A stretch of DNA of 64,000 nt from Pythium myriotylum (lineage: Eukaryota > Oomycota > Peronosporomycetes > Pythiales > Pythiaceae), in NCBI GenBank assembly GCA_023091665.1, contig JALJCQ010000034.1, forward strand, positions 1 through 64,000, written 5' to 3'. The first letter of the stretch is position 1. Each line of letters opens with the position of its first letter. A program made the translations under genes and the position numbers. The notes beneath the pieces were generated by a model that was not told the origin of the DNA, made no database searches, and was given only the letters and a program-made list of their open reading frames with translations. Below, piece after piece: positions 30,054 to 40,935 of the stretch.

Positions 30054-31496
30054 ATGTCGACTCAAGTGAAGGATCCCACGACCCCCAACGTGTACAACGA
30101 GTACGCCTCGCCCAAGATCGATGACATCGAAGGCCAGAAGCCAACCAAGCAAGTGTCGCTTCTGATGCTGCTGATCGTGTCGATGCCTCGTATGGCTATC
30201 AACATGGCCTGGGCTGCTCAGTGGGCGGCGCTCGGCCCGTACCTCGGCACGATGCTTCCCAAGTTTGCCGTGCAGATCACGCAGGTCATCGGTCCGCTGT
30301 CGGGTATTCTCGTGGCACCGACGATCGGTGTGTTGAGTGACCGCAGCACGAACCGGTGGGGTCGTCGTCGTCCGTTCCTCTTGTATGCGGCTGTGGCCAG
30401 TGCAATCTGCTGGATCGCCATGGGTTACACTCGTGAGATCGGTGACGCTCTCGGAGACTACGGTACTGGTGCACCGGGTGTGCCGACGAGCCGCAAGTGG
30501 ACGTCGTTCTTCACGGTTTTCTTCTACATCTGGATGGACGTGACTGTGAACGTGGTCCAGACGCCGGCGTTCTTGTTGGTGGCGGACATGGCTGGTGATC
30601 GTCAGACGACTGGTGCGGCGTTGGCGCAGGGTTGGTCGACGCTGGGCGCGTTCTTGGTGTCGGGGTACATCGAGATCTGGGGAGCTGCGTACCTGACGCT
30701 GCACTGGTTCCTGGGCATGCTGGCGGTGGTGATGCTGGTGAGCGTGGGCATCGTGTGTCTGGTGGTGAAGGAGGAGCCGTTGGATCCTAGCTTGGTGGGC
30801 GAGAAGTCGGCTCTGAAGAGCATTGGTGAGGCGTTCTACTCGATCTACACGGGCCTGCGCTCGCTGCCGAGCATGCTGGTGATCTACTGCTTCATCTTCT
30901 TCTGCGTCGAGTACGGTTACACGGCATACAACGGCAACAAGGGTCAGTTCTTCGGTCTCGTGGTGTACGGCGGTAGCGCGGACAACGCGGACAGCTGTGG
31001 TGACTCGTGTACAAAGGAGCAGAAGGCGTACAGCCACGGTGTTCAGGTCGCCGGTGGTTCGACGGATCTGATGTTCAACGCCGTGGGCTACCTGTACTCG
31101 TGGACGCTGCCGTGGCTGGTGCACAAGTTCGGTGCGAAGTGGGTGTTGACGGTCTCGTTGGTCCCGCAGACGTGTTTGATCATCATGGCATTCACGAAGG
31201 TGGTTGCGTTGGACGTGTTCTTCGTGGTGATCACGTCGATGTCGCAGAACGTGATTTTCGCGCTGCTGGTGCCGTTGATCATCCACGTGTACGGCACGGA
31301 GGTGGAGATCGGTGTGTACGTTGGTGCGTTGAACTCGGCGAACTGTTTCGGTCAGCTTCTGAACTTTGCGATCGGTGCTGCGATCGTGGAGACGTCGATG
31401 GGCTACAAGCTTCCGGTGTTGTTGGGCGGCATCATGTCGTTGATCGGCGTGTTGACGAGCGCGTTCTTCCTCAAGCTTAAGATGAACTCACTCTAA
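30054..31496 (+). CDS. Sucrose-transporter-like MFS protein, copy 2
   Basis: The 480-residue protein is identical to copy 1, 2.8 kb away in the same direction. The DNA is the same from the start codon to within the last three codons, including silent sites; only the final Ser-Leu-stop differs (TCGTTGTAA in copy 1, TCACTCTAA here). The 5' and 3' flanks are unrelated apart from the core promoter word. This points to recent gene conversion across the coding part rather than recent duplication of a whole segment. Function is as for copy 1. Confidence 0.88.
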   Translation: MSTQVKDPTTPNVYNEYASPKIDDIEGQKPTKQVSLLMLLIVSMPRMAINMAWAAQWAALGPYLGTMLPKFAVQITQVIGPLSGILVAPTIGVLSDRSTNRWGRRRPFLLYAAVASAICWIAMGYTREIGDALGDYGTGAPGVPTSRKWTSFFTVFFYIWMDVTVNVVQTPAFLLVADMAGDRQTTGAALAQGWSTLGAFLVSGYIEIWGAAYLTLHWFLGMLAVVMLVSVGIVCLVVKEEPLDPSLVGEKSALKSIGEAFYSIYTGLRSLPSMLVIYCFIFFCVEYGYTAYNGNKGQFFGLVVYGGSADNADSCGDSCTKEQKAYSHGVQVAGGSTDLMFNAVGYLYSWTLPWLVHKFGAKWVLTVSLVPQTCLIIMAFTKVVALDVFFVVITSMSQNVIFALLVPLIIHVYGTEVEIGVYVGALNSANCFGQLLNFAIGAAIVETSMGYKLPVLLGGIMSLIGVLTSAFFLKLKMNSL

Positions 31497-33191
31497 GTCT
31501 TCCTTGCAGCAGGTCGTTCAGACGGTTGTTTATGTCATGAGTACTTTTATAGTTGAAATGGATCAATCTGGATTCCTCACTTGCGTCTCGTTCGCTCCGC
31601 CCACTTATTGTATGATCCACGTTCGCTACGCTTCCACGTTTACGCTTCTCAGTCCGCCGCAATCGAACAAGCGCGACTTATCAACCCCAAGCGGCCCTCG
31701 ACATGACGCTAGCTTTTTAATACTCGTGATCGCCCGATGACGACCAGAGACGACCAAACGGCGACATCATCTGGCGGACTACCGAGGTTTCTCTCTTGAC
31801 TGGTCGGCGCGAAGGCCACGGGAACAGCGTGTTCCGTGACATGAACGCATGGGCACCGCCACCTCGTGTCCGTTCGAGAAGAGCCCACTTGAGAACCAAA
31901 CGTTCCTTTCCACCTGCTGCACAGAGTGAGCAACTCGCTGGCACAATCCACTCCCCGACCAGTGGGGCAGCTTATGGCACCTCTCGCCGGAGTCATCACC
32001 TACACCTCTGCGCGAGCTGTTTTTGACAGCATCGCCTCAGCTGGCGCGAGGAACACGCGCAGGACCCACTGTTTGGCTTCTTGGACACCCTTCTTGGCTT
32101 CGTGGCTTGCCTCATCAAAGGCTGAGAACTCTCAGCAGAACTTGGATTCCGAAAAACGAGAAACTTCGTCTTCTTGTTTGAAGCGAGAGGGCGAGTCATC
32201 CAAGCTGGCGCGAGGTCAGCTCAGGTCAAGGAAACGATGCACCTGGCGGCTGATCGCGATAGTGGACAGGCTGCAGTCCCATCGAAGCCTCGTGCGCCGT
32301 GAATCAAGGGACTCACCCGACTCAGCGCACTTGAACTTCCCGGTCAAATATTTCACCCACTGCACGCATCAGGCATTCCACCATATCAGCGAGGAGCCCA
32401 ATTGCGGCTATGGCGTGCGGGCCACAGGGGGACCGGACCGACCCACGGAGGGAGATGAGCTCTCTTCCAATTGCTTCCTCCATTGAGTTCTGAAGACTCG
32501 CGTCCCCATCTTCCCAGTGACTGACTGCTCTGGCGATTTTTAACTTGATCCAAAAATACGCTCCTCAAGCGTCGTTTTGCCTCCCGAGTACAGTATACAG
32601 TATTGTGGATGCAAAGCTGAACTTGGCGCATCGCTGTCTCCCAAGCACCAGGCCGTTTCCGATACGCAGGACTCGTCGTCGAATATAAAATATATATTTT
32701 AAAATCGACCTTCTTCATATCGGCAGGAAGACAACCAACTCAGGACGAAAGACATGACTCAAGCGGAGAAGAGAGAGAAAAAGCGCGTGTTGGGCGAAGA
32801 AGTGCACAAGGCCCCCTCCCCCGGTGGTGGCGAGCGATTAATCCCCCTTACCTTTATTAGAAATCGGAAGCCTTCCAAATCCTACTTAGGGGTCGGGGTA
32901 GACGGAAACTGGTCAACTTGAACTTTCGGGAGCTCCGAGGTCGCAGAGTCGGGCCCGTTGCCCCGGCTCTGCAAGAGGTGGAGCTCCCCGCTCCTCTTCG
33001 CCAATATGTCGGCGCGTCAGCCGAGGCGACGCATCTCGCGAGTTGACGGAGGCCCCCAGGGGAGCAGAGAGGAGCCGAGATAGATTAGTTTGTGGCGCCC
33101 GCCCCACGCAGGCAGGCAGGCAGGCAGGCACCGGGACATCTGCGTGCGTGACCTGCGGGAAGAGCGACCCACGCTCGGCTTCCGCCACGGT
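31497..33191. other. Intergenic between transporters 2 and 3
   Basis: No gene is supported in these 1.7 kb. A frame of 186 codons at 31926-32486 on plus has no recognised domain. A GGCA repeat (5 units) stands at 33111-33130, just before the promoter of transporter 3. Confidence 0.45.
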
Positions 33192-33210
33192 GCTCATTCC
33201 TCAATTCGCT
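33192..33210 (+). promoter_or_regulatory. Oomycete initiator plus flanking element, transporter 3
   Basis: GCTCATTCCTCAATTCGCT fits the initiator/flank consensus and lies 18-36 bp before the chosen ATG. It argues against an upstream in-frame start at 33,090. Confidence 0.75.
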
Positions 33211-33227
33211 CGGCCAAGCAACGGACC

Positions 33228-34670
33228 ATGTCGACCAAGGACAAGCAAGAGCCCCAGACGCCGCTCTACAACGAGTACGGCTCGCCCAAGCTCGAAGAGG
33301 GCATCAACGGCGAGCCGGCGCCGCGCATTTCGATCTGGAAGCTGCTGCTCATCTCGATGCCGCGCATGGCCATCAACATGGCCTGGTCGGCGCAGTGGGC
33401 GGCGCTCGGCCCGTACCTCGGCACGATGCTCCCCAAGTTCGCCGTGCAGCTCACTCAGATCGTCGGCCCGACGTCCGGTATCCTCGTGGGCCCGACCATT
33501 GGTGTGTTGAGTGATCGCAGCACCAACCCGTGGGGGCGCCGTCGTCCGTTCATCGCGATCGCCGGCGTGCTCAGCATCATCTGCTGGCTGCTCATGGGCT
33601 ACACGCGTGAGATGGGTGAGGGTCTCGGCGACTACGGTGACGGCAAGGAGGGCGTGCCCACGAGCCGCAAGTGGACCGCGTTCTTCACCGTCTTCTTCTA
33701 CATCTGGATGGATGTCACTGTCAACGTCGTGCAGACGCCGTCGTTCCTGCTCGTCGCCGATATGGCTGGTGATCGCCAGACCACGGGCGCTGCCTTGGCG
33801 CAGGGCTGGTCCACGCTCGGCTCGATCATGGTCTCGGGTTACATCGAGATCTGGGGCCCGGCTCACTTGACGCTCCACTGGTTCCTCGGCATGCTCTGCG
33901 TGGTCATGCTCGTGTGCGTTGCGCCCGTCTGCATCTTCATCAAGGAGACGCCGCTCGACCCCGACCAGGTGGAGAAGAAGTCGGCGCTCAAGAGCATCGG
34001 CGAGGCCTTCTACTCGATCTACACGGGTCTCCGCTCGCTGCCGAGCGTGCTCGTCGTCTACTGCTTCATCTTCTTCTGCGTGCAGTACGGCTACACCGCC
34101 TACAACGGCAACAAGGGCCAGTTCTTTGGCATCGTCGTCAAGGATGGTTCGCCCGACAACGCCGACAACTGTGCGCCCAACTGTACCGAGGCCCAGAACA
34201 ACTACAACGACGGTGTGCAGCTCGCCGGCGGCTCCACGGATCTGCTCTTCAACACGGTCGGCTACCTCTTCTCCTGGGTGCTCCCGATCCTTGTCCACAA
34301 GATCGGCGCCAAGTGGGTGCTCACCATCGCGCTCATCCCGCAGACCTGCCTCATCATCATGGCCTTCACCAAGGTCGTGGCGCTCAACGTGCTCATCGTC
34401 GTCATCACCTCGCTCTCGCAGGGCGTCGTCTTCGCGCTGCTCGTGCCGATCATCGTCCACGTCTACGGCGACAAGGTCGACATCGGTATCTACGTCGGTG
34501 CGCTCAACTCGGCCAACTGCTTCGGCCAGCTGCTCAACTTCGCGATCGGCGCCGCGATCGTCGAGACCTCGATGGGCTACAAGCTGCCAGTGCTGCTCGG
34601 CGGCATCATGTCGCTCATCGGTGTCATCACGAGCGCCTTCTTCCTCAAGCTCAAGATGAACTCGCTGTAA
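33228..34670 (+). CDS. Sucrose-transporter-like MFS protein, copy 3
   Basis: It has 480 residues and starts MSTKDKQEPQTPLYNEYGSP; the frame is open further upstream but the core promoter lies inside that extension. It belongs to the array subgroup with a KLEEGING-type tail, together with copies 4 and 7 and the two frameshifted genes. The signature loop reads SDRSTNPWGRRRPF, and the outer loop has NADNCAPNC. Codons are strongly biased to C or G in third position, more so than in copies 1 and 2, suggesting high expression or a different conversion history. It is followed 627 bp later by the convergent copy 4. Confidence 0.88.
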   Translation: MSTKDKQEPQTPLYNEYGSPKLEEGINGEPAPRISIWKLLLISMPRMAINMAWSAQWAALGPYLGTMLPKFAVQLTQIVGPTSGILVGPTIGVLSDRSTNPWGRRRPFIAIAGVLSIICWLLMGYTREMGEGLGDYGDGKEGVPTSRKWTAFFTVFFYIWMDVTVNVVQTPSFLLVADMAGDRQTTGAALAQGWSTLGSIMVSGYIEIWGPAHLTLHWFLGMLCVVMLVCVAPVCIFIKETPLDPDQVEKKSALKSIGEAFYSIYTGLRSLPSVLVVYCFIFFCVQYGYTAYNGNKGQFFGIVVKDGSPDNADNCAPNCTEAQNNYNDGVQLAGGSTDLLFNTVGYLFSWVLPILVHKIGAKWVLTIALIPQTCLIIMAFTKVVALNVLIVVITSLSQGVVFALLVPIIVHVYGDKVDIGIYVGALNSANCFGQLLNFAIGAAIVETSMGYKLPVLLGGIMSLIGVITSAFFLKLKMNSL

Positions 34671-35297
34671 ATCGAGTTCACTTCCGTCGGCTCAGCCGCC
34701 CGGCCGAGCCCTAGACTTCCAGTGCTCTCTAAGAATCCGCGTTGTATGAGTGTGAAATATACTGTCTCCTTTGGAGTCCATATCCATGCGCATCCCAATG
34801 CACTGTCACAACGTCGTGTCAGTCCATTGGTCGTCTACGACCCAACAACAGCGTGATTGGTGGACTGCCGACTCGTCCGCCCCATACAGTACTCATCGTG
34901 ACGCCAGTGCATCGCGAATCCACGTTCGCCGGTTGGCGGGCAACAAAGGCGTTGAAGATGAGTACAGCGACATTCGAGACCGGCAGGAACGAGGAACGAG
35001 AAGACGAAGTGGCGCTGGATTTCTGACGTGGCGGCTCGGCTCCTGTCGCTCCCGACACGAAGAGTTGACTCGAGATGATGGATGCTCAGACGGGAAGCCA
35101 TCACGCGGGTCTGTTCACGAAGTCACGCATTCCTCCCATGGAAAATTTAGGATCTCGGATGCAGTGTGTAAGCTGAATGCGAAGACACGAAACCAGAAAC
35201 AGACCAGGCTCGCGAACGAAAATGGACAGAAAAGAAGAGAAAGGTATGTACAGTATCACATTGAAGACGATGGCTTAACGCCACTCTTTCTGCAGGC
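34671..35297. other. Intergenic between convergent transporters 3 and 4
   Basis: This holds the 3' ends of two convergent genes. No further feature was recognised. Confidence 0.6.
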
Positions 35298-36740
35298 CTA
35301 GAGCGAGTTCATCTTGATCTTGAAGAAGAAGAGCGAGATGAAGAAGCCGATCGCCGACATGATACCACCGATCAGAACCGGCAGCTTGTAGCCCATCGAC
35401 GTCTCGACGAGCGCCGCACCAATGGAGAAGTTGAGCAGCTGGCCGAAGCAGTTGGCCGAGTTGAGCGCACCGACATAGATGCCGATGTCGATCTTATCGC
35501 CGAAGACGTGGATGATGAGCGGCACCAGCAGCGTGAACACGGTGCCCTGCGTAATGTTGGTGATGACCACGAAGAAGACGTTGAGCGCCACAACCTTGGT
35601 GAAAGCCATGATAATGAGGCAGGTCTGCGGGATGAGCGCAATGGTGAGCACCCACTTGGCGCCGAACTTGTACACGAGGAAAGGGAAAACCCACGAGTAC
35701 ACGTAACCTACAACGGCGCCGATGATATCGGTACTTCCGCCTGCGATGCGTACACCGTCGTTGTAGTTGTCCTGAGCTTCGGTACAGTTGGGCGCACAGT
35801 TGTCGGCATTGTCGGGCGAACCGTCCTTGACGACGATGCCGAAGAACTGGCCCTTGTTGCCGTTGTACGCCGTGTAGCCGTAGCAGACACAGAAGAAAAT
35901 GAAGCTGTAGACGATCAGAACGTACGGGAGCGAGCGGAGACCGGTGTAGATGGAGTAGAAGGCCTCGCCGATGCTACGCAGCGCCGACTTCTGCTCCACC
36001 TTGCTGGGGTCGAGAGGTTCCTCCTTCACGAACACGCAGACGACACCAACACAAACGAACATGACCACCGACAGCATACCGAGGAACCAGTGGAGAGTGA
36101 GATGAGCCGGGCCCCAGATCTCGATGTAGCCCGAGACCATGAGGGAGCCGAGCGTGGACCATGCCTGCGCCAAGGCAGCACCCGTGGTCTGGCGATCACC
36201 AGCGATATCGGCAACGAGCAGGAACGACGGCGTCTGGACAACGTTGACGGTCACATCCATCCAGATGTAGAAGAAGACGGTGAAGAACGACGTCCACCTG
36301 CGGCTCGTCGGCACGCCGGGGGCTCCAGTGCCATAGTCTCCAAGAGCCTCACCCATGTCGCGAGTGTAGCCCATGAGGATCCAGCAAATGATACTGAGGA
36401 CACCAGCAATCGCGAGGAACGGGCGACGACGGCCGAAAGGATTAGTACTGCGATCACTCAACACACCGATGGTAGGACCGACGAGGATACCCGAGAGCGG
36501 ACCGATGACCTGGGTGATTTGCACGGCGAACTTGGGGAGCATGGTGCCGAGGTACGGGCCGAGCGCCGCCCACTGAGCAGCCCATGCCATGTTGATAGCC
36601 ATACGCGGCATGGAGATGATGAGCAGCGTGAGCAACGAGGCGTGCTTGGCGGGCTCGCCGTTGATCCCTTCCTCGAGCTTGGGCGAGCCGTACTCATTGT
36701 AGAGCGGCGTCTGGGGTTCTTCCTTGTCCTTGGTCGACAT
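35298..36740 (-). CDS. Sucrose-transporter-like MFS protein, copy 4
   Basis: It has 480 residues and starts MSTKDKEEPQTPLYNEYGSP at 36740; the frame continues upstream without a promoter. Its signature loop is SDRSTNPFGRRRPF. Compared with copy 3, the last spans differ (SAIGFFISLFFFKIKMNSL instead of SLIGVITSAFFLKLKMNSL), a feature shared with copy 7 and both pseudogenes. The outer loop keeps NADNCAPNC. It is closest by eye to copy 7, which lies 8 kb away in the same direction with the dead copies between them. Confidence 0.88.
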   Translation of the reverse strand: MSTKDKEEPQTPLYNEYGSPKLEEGINGEPAKHASLLTLLIISMPRMAINMAWAAQWAALGPYLGTMLPKFAVQITQVIGPLSGILVGPTIGVLSDRSTNPFGRRRPFLAIAGVLSIICWILMGYTRDMGEALGDYGTGAPGVPTSRRWTSFFTVFFYIWMDVTVNVVQTPSFLLVADIAGDRQTTGAALAQAWSTLGSLMVSGYIEIWGPAHLTLHWFLGMLSVVMFVCVGVVCVFVKEEPLDPSKVEQKSALRSIGEAFYSIYTGLRSLPYVLIVYSFIFFCVCYGYTAYNGNKGQFFGIVVKDGSPDNADNCAPNCTEAQDNYNDGVRIAGGSTDIIGAVVGYVYSWVFPFLVYKFGAKWVLTIALIPQTCLIIMAFTKVVALNVFFVVITNITQGTVFTLLVPLIIHVFGDKIDIGIYVGALNSANCFGQLLNFSIGAALVETSMGYKLPVLIGGIMSAIGFFISLFFFKIKMNSL

Positions 36741-36763
36741 GGCAGATGCTGCTTGGGCGGTGC

Positions 36764-36783
36764 GAGGCAAATCGCCGAATGCG
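36764..36783 (-). promoter_or_regulatory. Initiator-like element, transporter 4
   Basis: The minus strand reads CGCATTCGGCGATTTGCCTC, a weaker version of the initiator/flank pair seen at the other members, 24-43 bp before the ATG. Confidence 0.5.
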
Positions 36784-38026
36784 TTGCTCGTGGGAATCTG
36801 TTTCGACTGGTCTCGCCCAGATGCGATTTCCAGAGGGCGGCCTCCCTTGAGCCATGCGACCACAAAGCCAGGCAGCCGACAAGCATCAACAGAAGCGGAT
36901 GGGTCACCCGGGCAGATGCGAGTCTCCTGGGGAGGAGACCATCCTCAGGATCACCTATTCTCTCCCACTTGTCGACTTGACGTGCTCGCAATGGCGTCCT
37001 ACGAAAATAGGAAAGGGGGCACGTTCTGGCAGCTGTCTTATACGCATTTCGCGTCCCACATTGCCCTGACAAGAAAAAAGGCCCTGCGCAAGTGCACGTT
37101 GAACTCAAGACTCCTCACCTCTTTTCTGAACTCAAATGCTGCAAAATCGACTAACGGGATCTCAGACCGAAGCATTATTTGATGGTAAAACGATCTGCCA
37201 GATTAATTTTGCAATGCAAAGAATCGATCTCGAAGGCGCAATGTATGTTCAAACGCTGATCGATCCATTGAGAGCGTCGCAAGTTTGAGCGCTGGGCGTG
37301 GATTCTTCTTTTCGTGGGTGCTGGATAAGAGAACGAAAGAACGAAAGTTGAGCTACTTTGCCAGATGGACCCATGATTTACTTTTCAATGTAAGCCGCTT
37401 CCCATCTTGTACATCGCGGATACATTCTCGTAACAAAGGCCTCGAGGGGTCCTAGTGCAACGAAGTGAAATACTCGCTGAATAGCGAGCATGATGGAGCG
37501 AAGCAGAGTGCGCTCTCAAACCTGTGGGGAAAAATCCATCATTTTTAGTCATAAGACGACAGACGGGGCAGAATTTAGTCATGCCTTGCATAAACAGGCC
37601 AACTTGAACCATAATGTCGACTATATCAGTACTTGCTGGTTGTACTTCAAGAATCAACACGGAGAGCGCATCTCCTCCAGTTCACGCTGTCACGGCACCT
37701 CGGAATTCCGGTGTAATACGACGTTGCTCCGCTGCGATGATTGTGGTCGATCTGAGATTGCAAGAGCATTCTCTCTGTAACTTCATGACGCAATGTTCCG
37801 GTGTGGAGATCTGCTGGGAAGGTCATCAGGAATGACACCTTTCTAAATAATCTACAGTCGCGTTTCCCTGGTTTGAGTGAGTGTTTACGACGCTCAACAA
37901 CGGGCTACTGCACGCAAGAGACCAGATCGTCAGACCAAACCTACTGGATAAACGCATTGAAGGAATGCATGCATTGGAATCTAGCGACCCAATCCATCTG
38001 GAACTCGCGCAGCGAAATCGATATGT
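36784..38026. other. Intergenic
   Basis: No gene is supported. Short frames only. Confidence 0.5.
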
Positions 38027-39469
38027 CTACAACATATTCATCTTGATCTTGAAGAAGAAGAGCGAGATGAAGAAGCCGATCGCCGACATAATGCCTCCGA
38101 GCAAGACCGGGAGCTTGTAGCCCATCGACGTCTCGACGATTGCAGCGCCGATCGAGAAGTTGAGCAGCTGGCCGAAGCAGTTGGCCGAGTTGAGCGCACC
38201 GACGTAGATGCCAATGTCAACCTTGTCGCCGAAGACGTGGACAATGAGCGGAACGAGCAAGGCATACACCGTACCCTGCGTGATTGTCGTGATGACGACG
38301 AAGAAGACATCGAGTGCGACGACCTTGGTGAAAGCCATGATGATGAGGCAGGTCTGAGGAATGAGCGAGAGAGTGAGCACCCACTTGGCGCCAAACTTGA
38401 GCACGAGGAATGGCAAGACCCACGAGTACACGTAGCCCACGGCCGAGCCGATCAGATCGGTGGTTCCACTAGCGATTCGCACACCGTCGTTGAAGTTGTC
38501 CTGAGCCTCGGTACAGTTGGGCGCACAGCGATCAGCACTGACGGGATCTCCATCCTTGACGACGATACCGAAGAACTGACCCTTGTTGCCGTTGTACGCT
38601 GTAAACCCGTACGAGACGCAGAAGTAGATGAAGGAGTATACGATGAGAACGTACGGGAGCGATCGGAGGCCGGTGTAGATGGAGTAGAAGGCCTCGCCGA
38701 TGCCGCGCAGGGCTGATTTCTTTTCCACGAGGCTCGGGTCGAGAGGCTCCTCCTTCACGAACACACAGACGACACCAACACAAACGAACATGACCACCGA
38801 CAGCATACCGAGGAACCAGTGGAGAGTGAGATGAGCCGGGCCCCAGATCTCGATGTAACCGGAGACCATGATGGAGCCGAGTGTTGTCCAACCTTGGGCC
38901 AGGGCTGCCCCAGTGGTCTGGCGGTCACCGGCCATATCAGCGACAGTAGGAACGATGGTGTCTGTACGACGTTGACTGTGACATCCATCCAGATGTAGAA
39001 GAAGACGGTGAAGAATGACGTCCATTTGCGGCTCGTTGGGACACCTGGGGCTCCAGTGCCGTAGTCCCCGAGCCCCTCACCCATTTCACGCGTGTAGCCC
39101 ATGAGGATCCAGCAAATGATACTGAGAGCACCAGCGATGGCCAAGAAAGGTCGGCGGCGACCGAACCTGCTTGTGCAGCGATCACTCAGCACGCCAACGG
39201 TCGGTCCAACCAGAATGCCGGACGTCGGGCCGACGATCTGTGTGAGCTGTACGGCAAACTTTGGGAGCATAGTGCCGAGGTACGGGCCGAGCGCCGCCCA
39301 CTGGGCAGCCCAGGCCATATTGATGGCCATACGTGGCATCGAGATGAGCAGCAGTTTCAAGATCGAGATGCGCTTGGCGGGCTCGCCTTCAATGCCCTCT
39401 TCGAGCTTGGGGGAGCCGTACTCATTGTAGAGCGGCGTCTGGGGCTCTTGCTTGGCTTGGCTTTGGCAT
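38027..39469 (-). pseudogene. Sucrose-transporter-like gene, frameshifted (copy 5)
   Basis: The whole length of a 480-codon transporter can be followed, with two lesions. At the start, four bases are missing directly after the ATG (39467-39469), so translation from it stops after 16 codons. Near 38,946 one T is missing in the codons for S-F-L-L-V-A-D, throwing the rest out of frame. Otherwise all family motifs are kept, including SDRCTSRFGRRRPF, which is almost the plant SUT wording. The last residues are MNML instead of MNSL. The core promoter is intact, so the loss is recent. The second lesion alone could be a sequencing error. Confidence 0.85.
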
Positions 39470-39515
39470 GGCTTGCCGCCTGATGTCCGGTGCTGGGAGC
39501 GGGTTCTTATCTGCC

Positions 39516-39534
39516 GAGCAAATTGCGGAATGAG
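39516..39534 (-). promoter_or_regulatory. Initiator plus flanking element, copy 5
   Basis: The minus strand reads CTCATTCCGCAATTTGCTC, a perfect initiator/flank pair, still intact before a gene that can no longer be translated. Confidence 0.7.
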
Positions 39535-40104
39535 TTCGATCTTGCTGCTCTCACGGTAGTGAGCTTAGCCTACGCTAGGGCGCCCGTCCACACAGTGTTC
39601 AGTGAAGCAGTAAAATGTCCTACGAGTCCCCACGCGTCAACAGTGAAGATGTGCCTGCTGCTGCTCACGCGGTTGAAGTTTATCGGCACGATTGTAGTGT
39701 GCAATGGGTTGTGAACCATCAGCAGATGAAGGGTCTGCGATAAAAATGTATTCACAACTGGACTTCAATCGGTTCAAGCTTGGTGAGAAATTTGCGTTCA
39801 GTGCACAATGAGCGAACTCTATCGAACTGAGCACGTAGCCGGCGTAAGCAAAAGAAAAAAGACTCAACATCGGCTATTGTTTAGTTGAAACAATACTGAC
39901 TCGCTCGAGAAATTGGGGCGAGACTGCACCTTGGCGGGCTAGACGCTCCCAGTGCTTCGACCTGAAGTAACTCGATCCTCCGGACAGCTGCTTGTGTGCC
40001 GGACTAATCTCTCCCTTACATAGAGTCTGTTGATTTCACTGCTCGCTTTGCGGGGCGTCAACAGGTTTATTGGAAGGTAGAGCTCATGGAGTGTAACTGA
40101 GGGC

Positions 40105-40114
40105 GCAGATTGCA

Positions 40115-40156
<42 letters not shown>

Positions 40157-40380
40157 TATTCAAACGGCTAGACCGCCGATTAGCAGAAGAACTAATCGAC
40201 CGTCGGTCGTCCGTACGTGGTGGGCTATTCTATCCGCTTCCGTTTCCGGTGAGCATCACGCCGGTCTTCGTGGCTACTGAGGAGTAGGCTAAGTTCTGGG
40301 AGCAGTTGGAGCGGTCGAGTGATGGGGGTCGTGCCATGGGAAAGATCGTTATCGAGGTGGCGATGCAGGCAGATTGCACC
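40105..40380 (-). mobile_element. 5'-truncated LINE insertion with target-site duplication
   Basis: A minus-strand insert (40117-40368) ends in 39 A residues and is flanked by the 12-bp duplication GCAGATTGCACC (40105-40116 and 40369-40380). Its 5' part encodes about 48 residues ending in HEDRRDAHRKRKRIE and a stop, the basic type of ending seen in L1-like second reading frames. The remaining roughly 110 bp are 3' untranslated sequence. The long unbroken A tail and exact duplication mark a fairly recent insertion by target-primed reverse transcription. Confidence 0.8.
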
Positions 40381-40935
40381 CTTGCCCTGGAAATGTACCG
40401 TGGGGGTTAGCGCGAGCTAGTCTTTGTCTTTGGGCAAGCACTGGTGAATCGGAATTGGGCATGGGATCAGGCCTAAGTATCTGGCATCAGAACCCCTTCA
40501 TCTCCGTGTTCCGAACGTAGCTACATGCAGCACACTGCTATAGCTTCTACTAAATCAACGTTGGAACTGTTACTTGTACGGACTAATCTGCTGTCCTCTC
40601 CATGTTGAAGTTCGTTAACGTCTGGGTCTGGAGTAAGCTTTCACTCCCTCAAAAATCGCGTTTACAGCACGGCAGCTTGACTAAAGCATCGCTTCTACGA
40701 TACCTGGAAGGGAATTGGGGCTACATTTGTGCCAAGGACGCAAACTCTCGTTCCCAGGCCACAATTCTTGTTGCCTTCATCGTGCAGACTGCATTGAAAC
40801 GGTTGTTAGCCAATCCAATCGGATGGGCATCACAGGAATGTATTCATCGAGCGAGGAAATGTGTTTGGACCACAACTATTGATTGTGAAGTGCGCTGTCT
40901 CCCAAGCTTCGCTCTCACACAGGCTAACCCGGAGC

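Larger units (their letters stand above)
39470..40935. other. Upstream flank of copy 5, segmentally duplicated
   Basis: This flank resembles 43,680-44,290, upstream of copy 6. Both contain CGCGTCAACA, GCTCACGCGGTTGAAGTTT and, further on, ATCGCGTTTACA. The unit here is interrupted by a LINE insertion. No intact gene is seen. Confidence 0.55.

Noticed and set aside
33090..33227. An upstream in-frame extension of transporter 3 starting at 33,090
   Set aside because: The core promoter at 33,192-33,210 lies inside it, and the other paralogues start at the equivalent of 33,228. Similar extensions of copies 4, 7 and 11 and of the glucanase were dropped for the same reason.
40117..40155. The long T run as a terminator or simple repeat
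   Set aside because: The flanking 12-bp duplication and the coding end on the minus strand explain it better as the A tail of a LINE.
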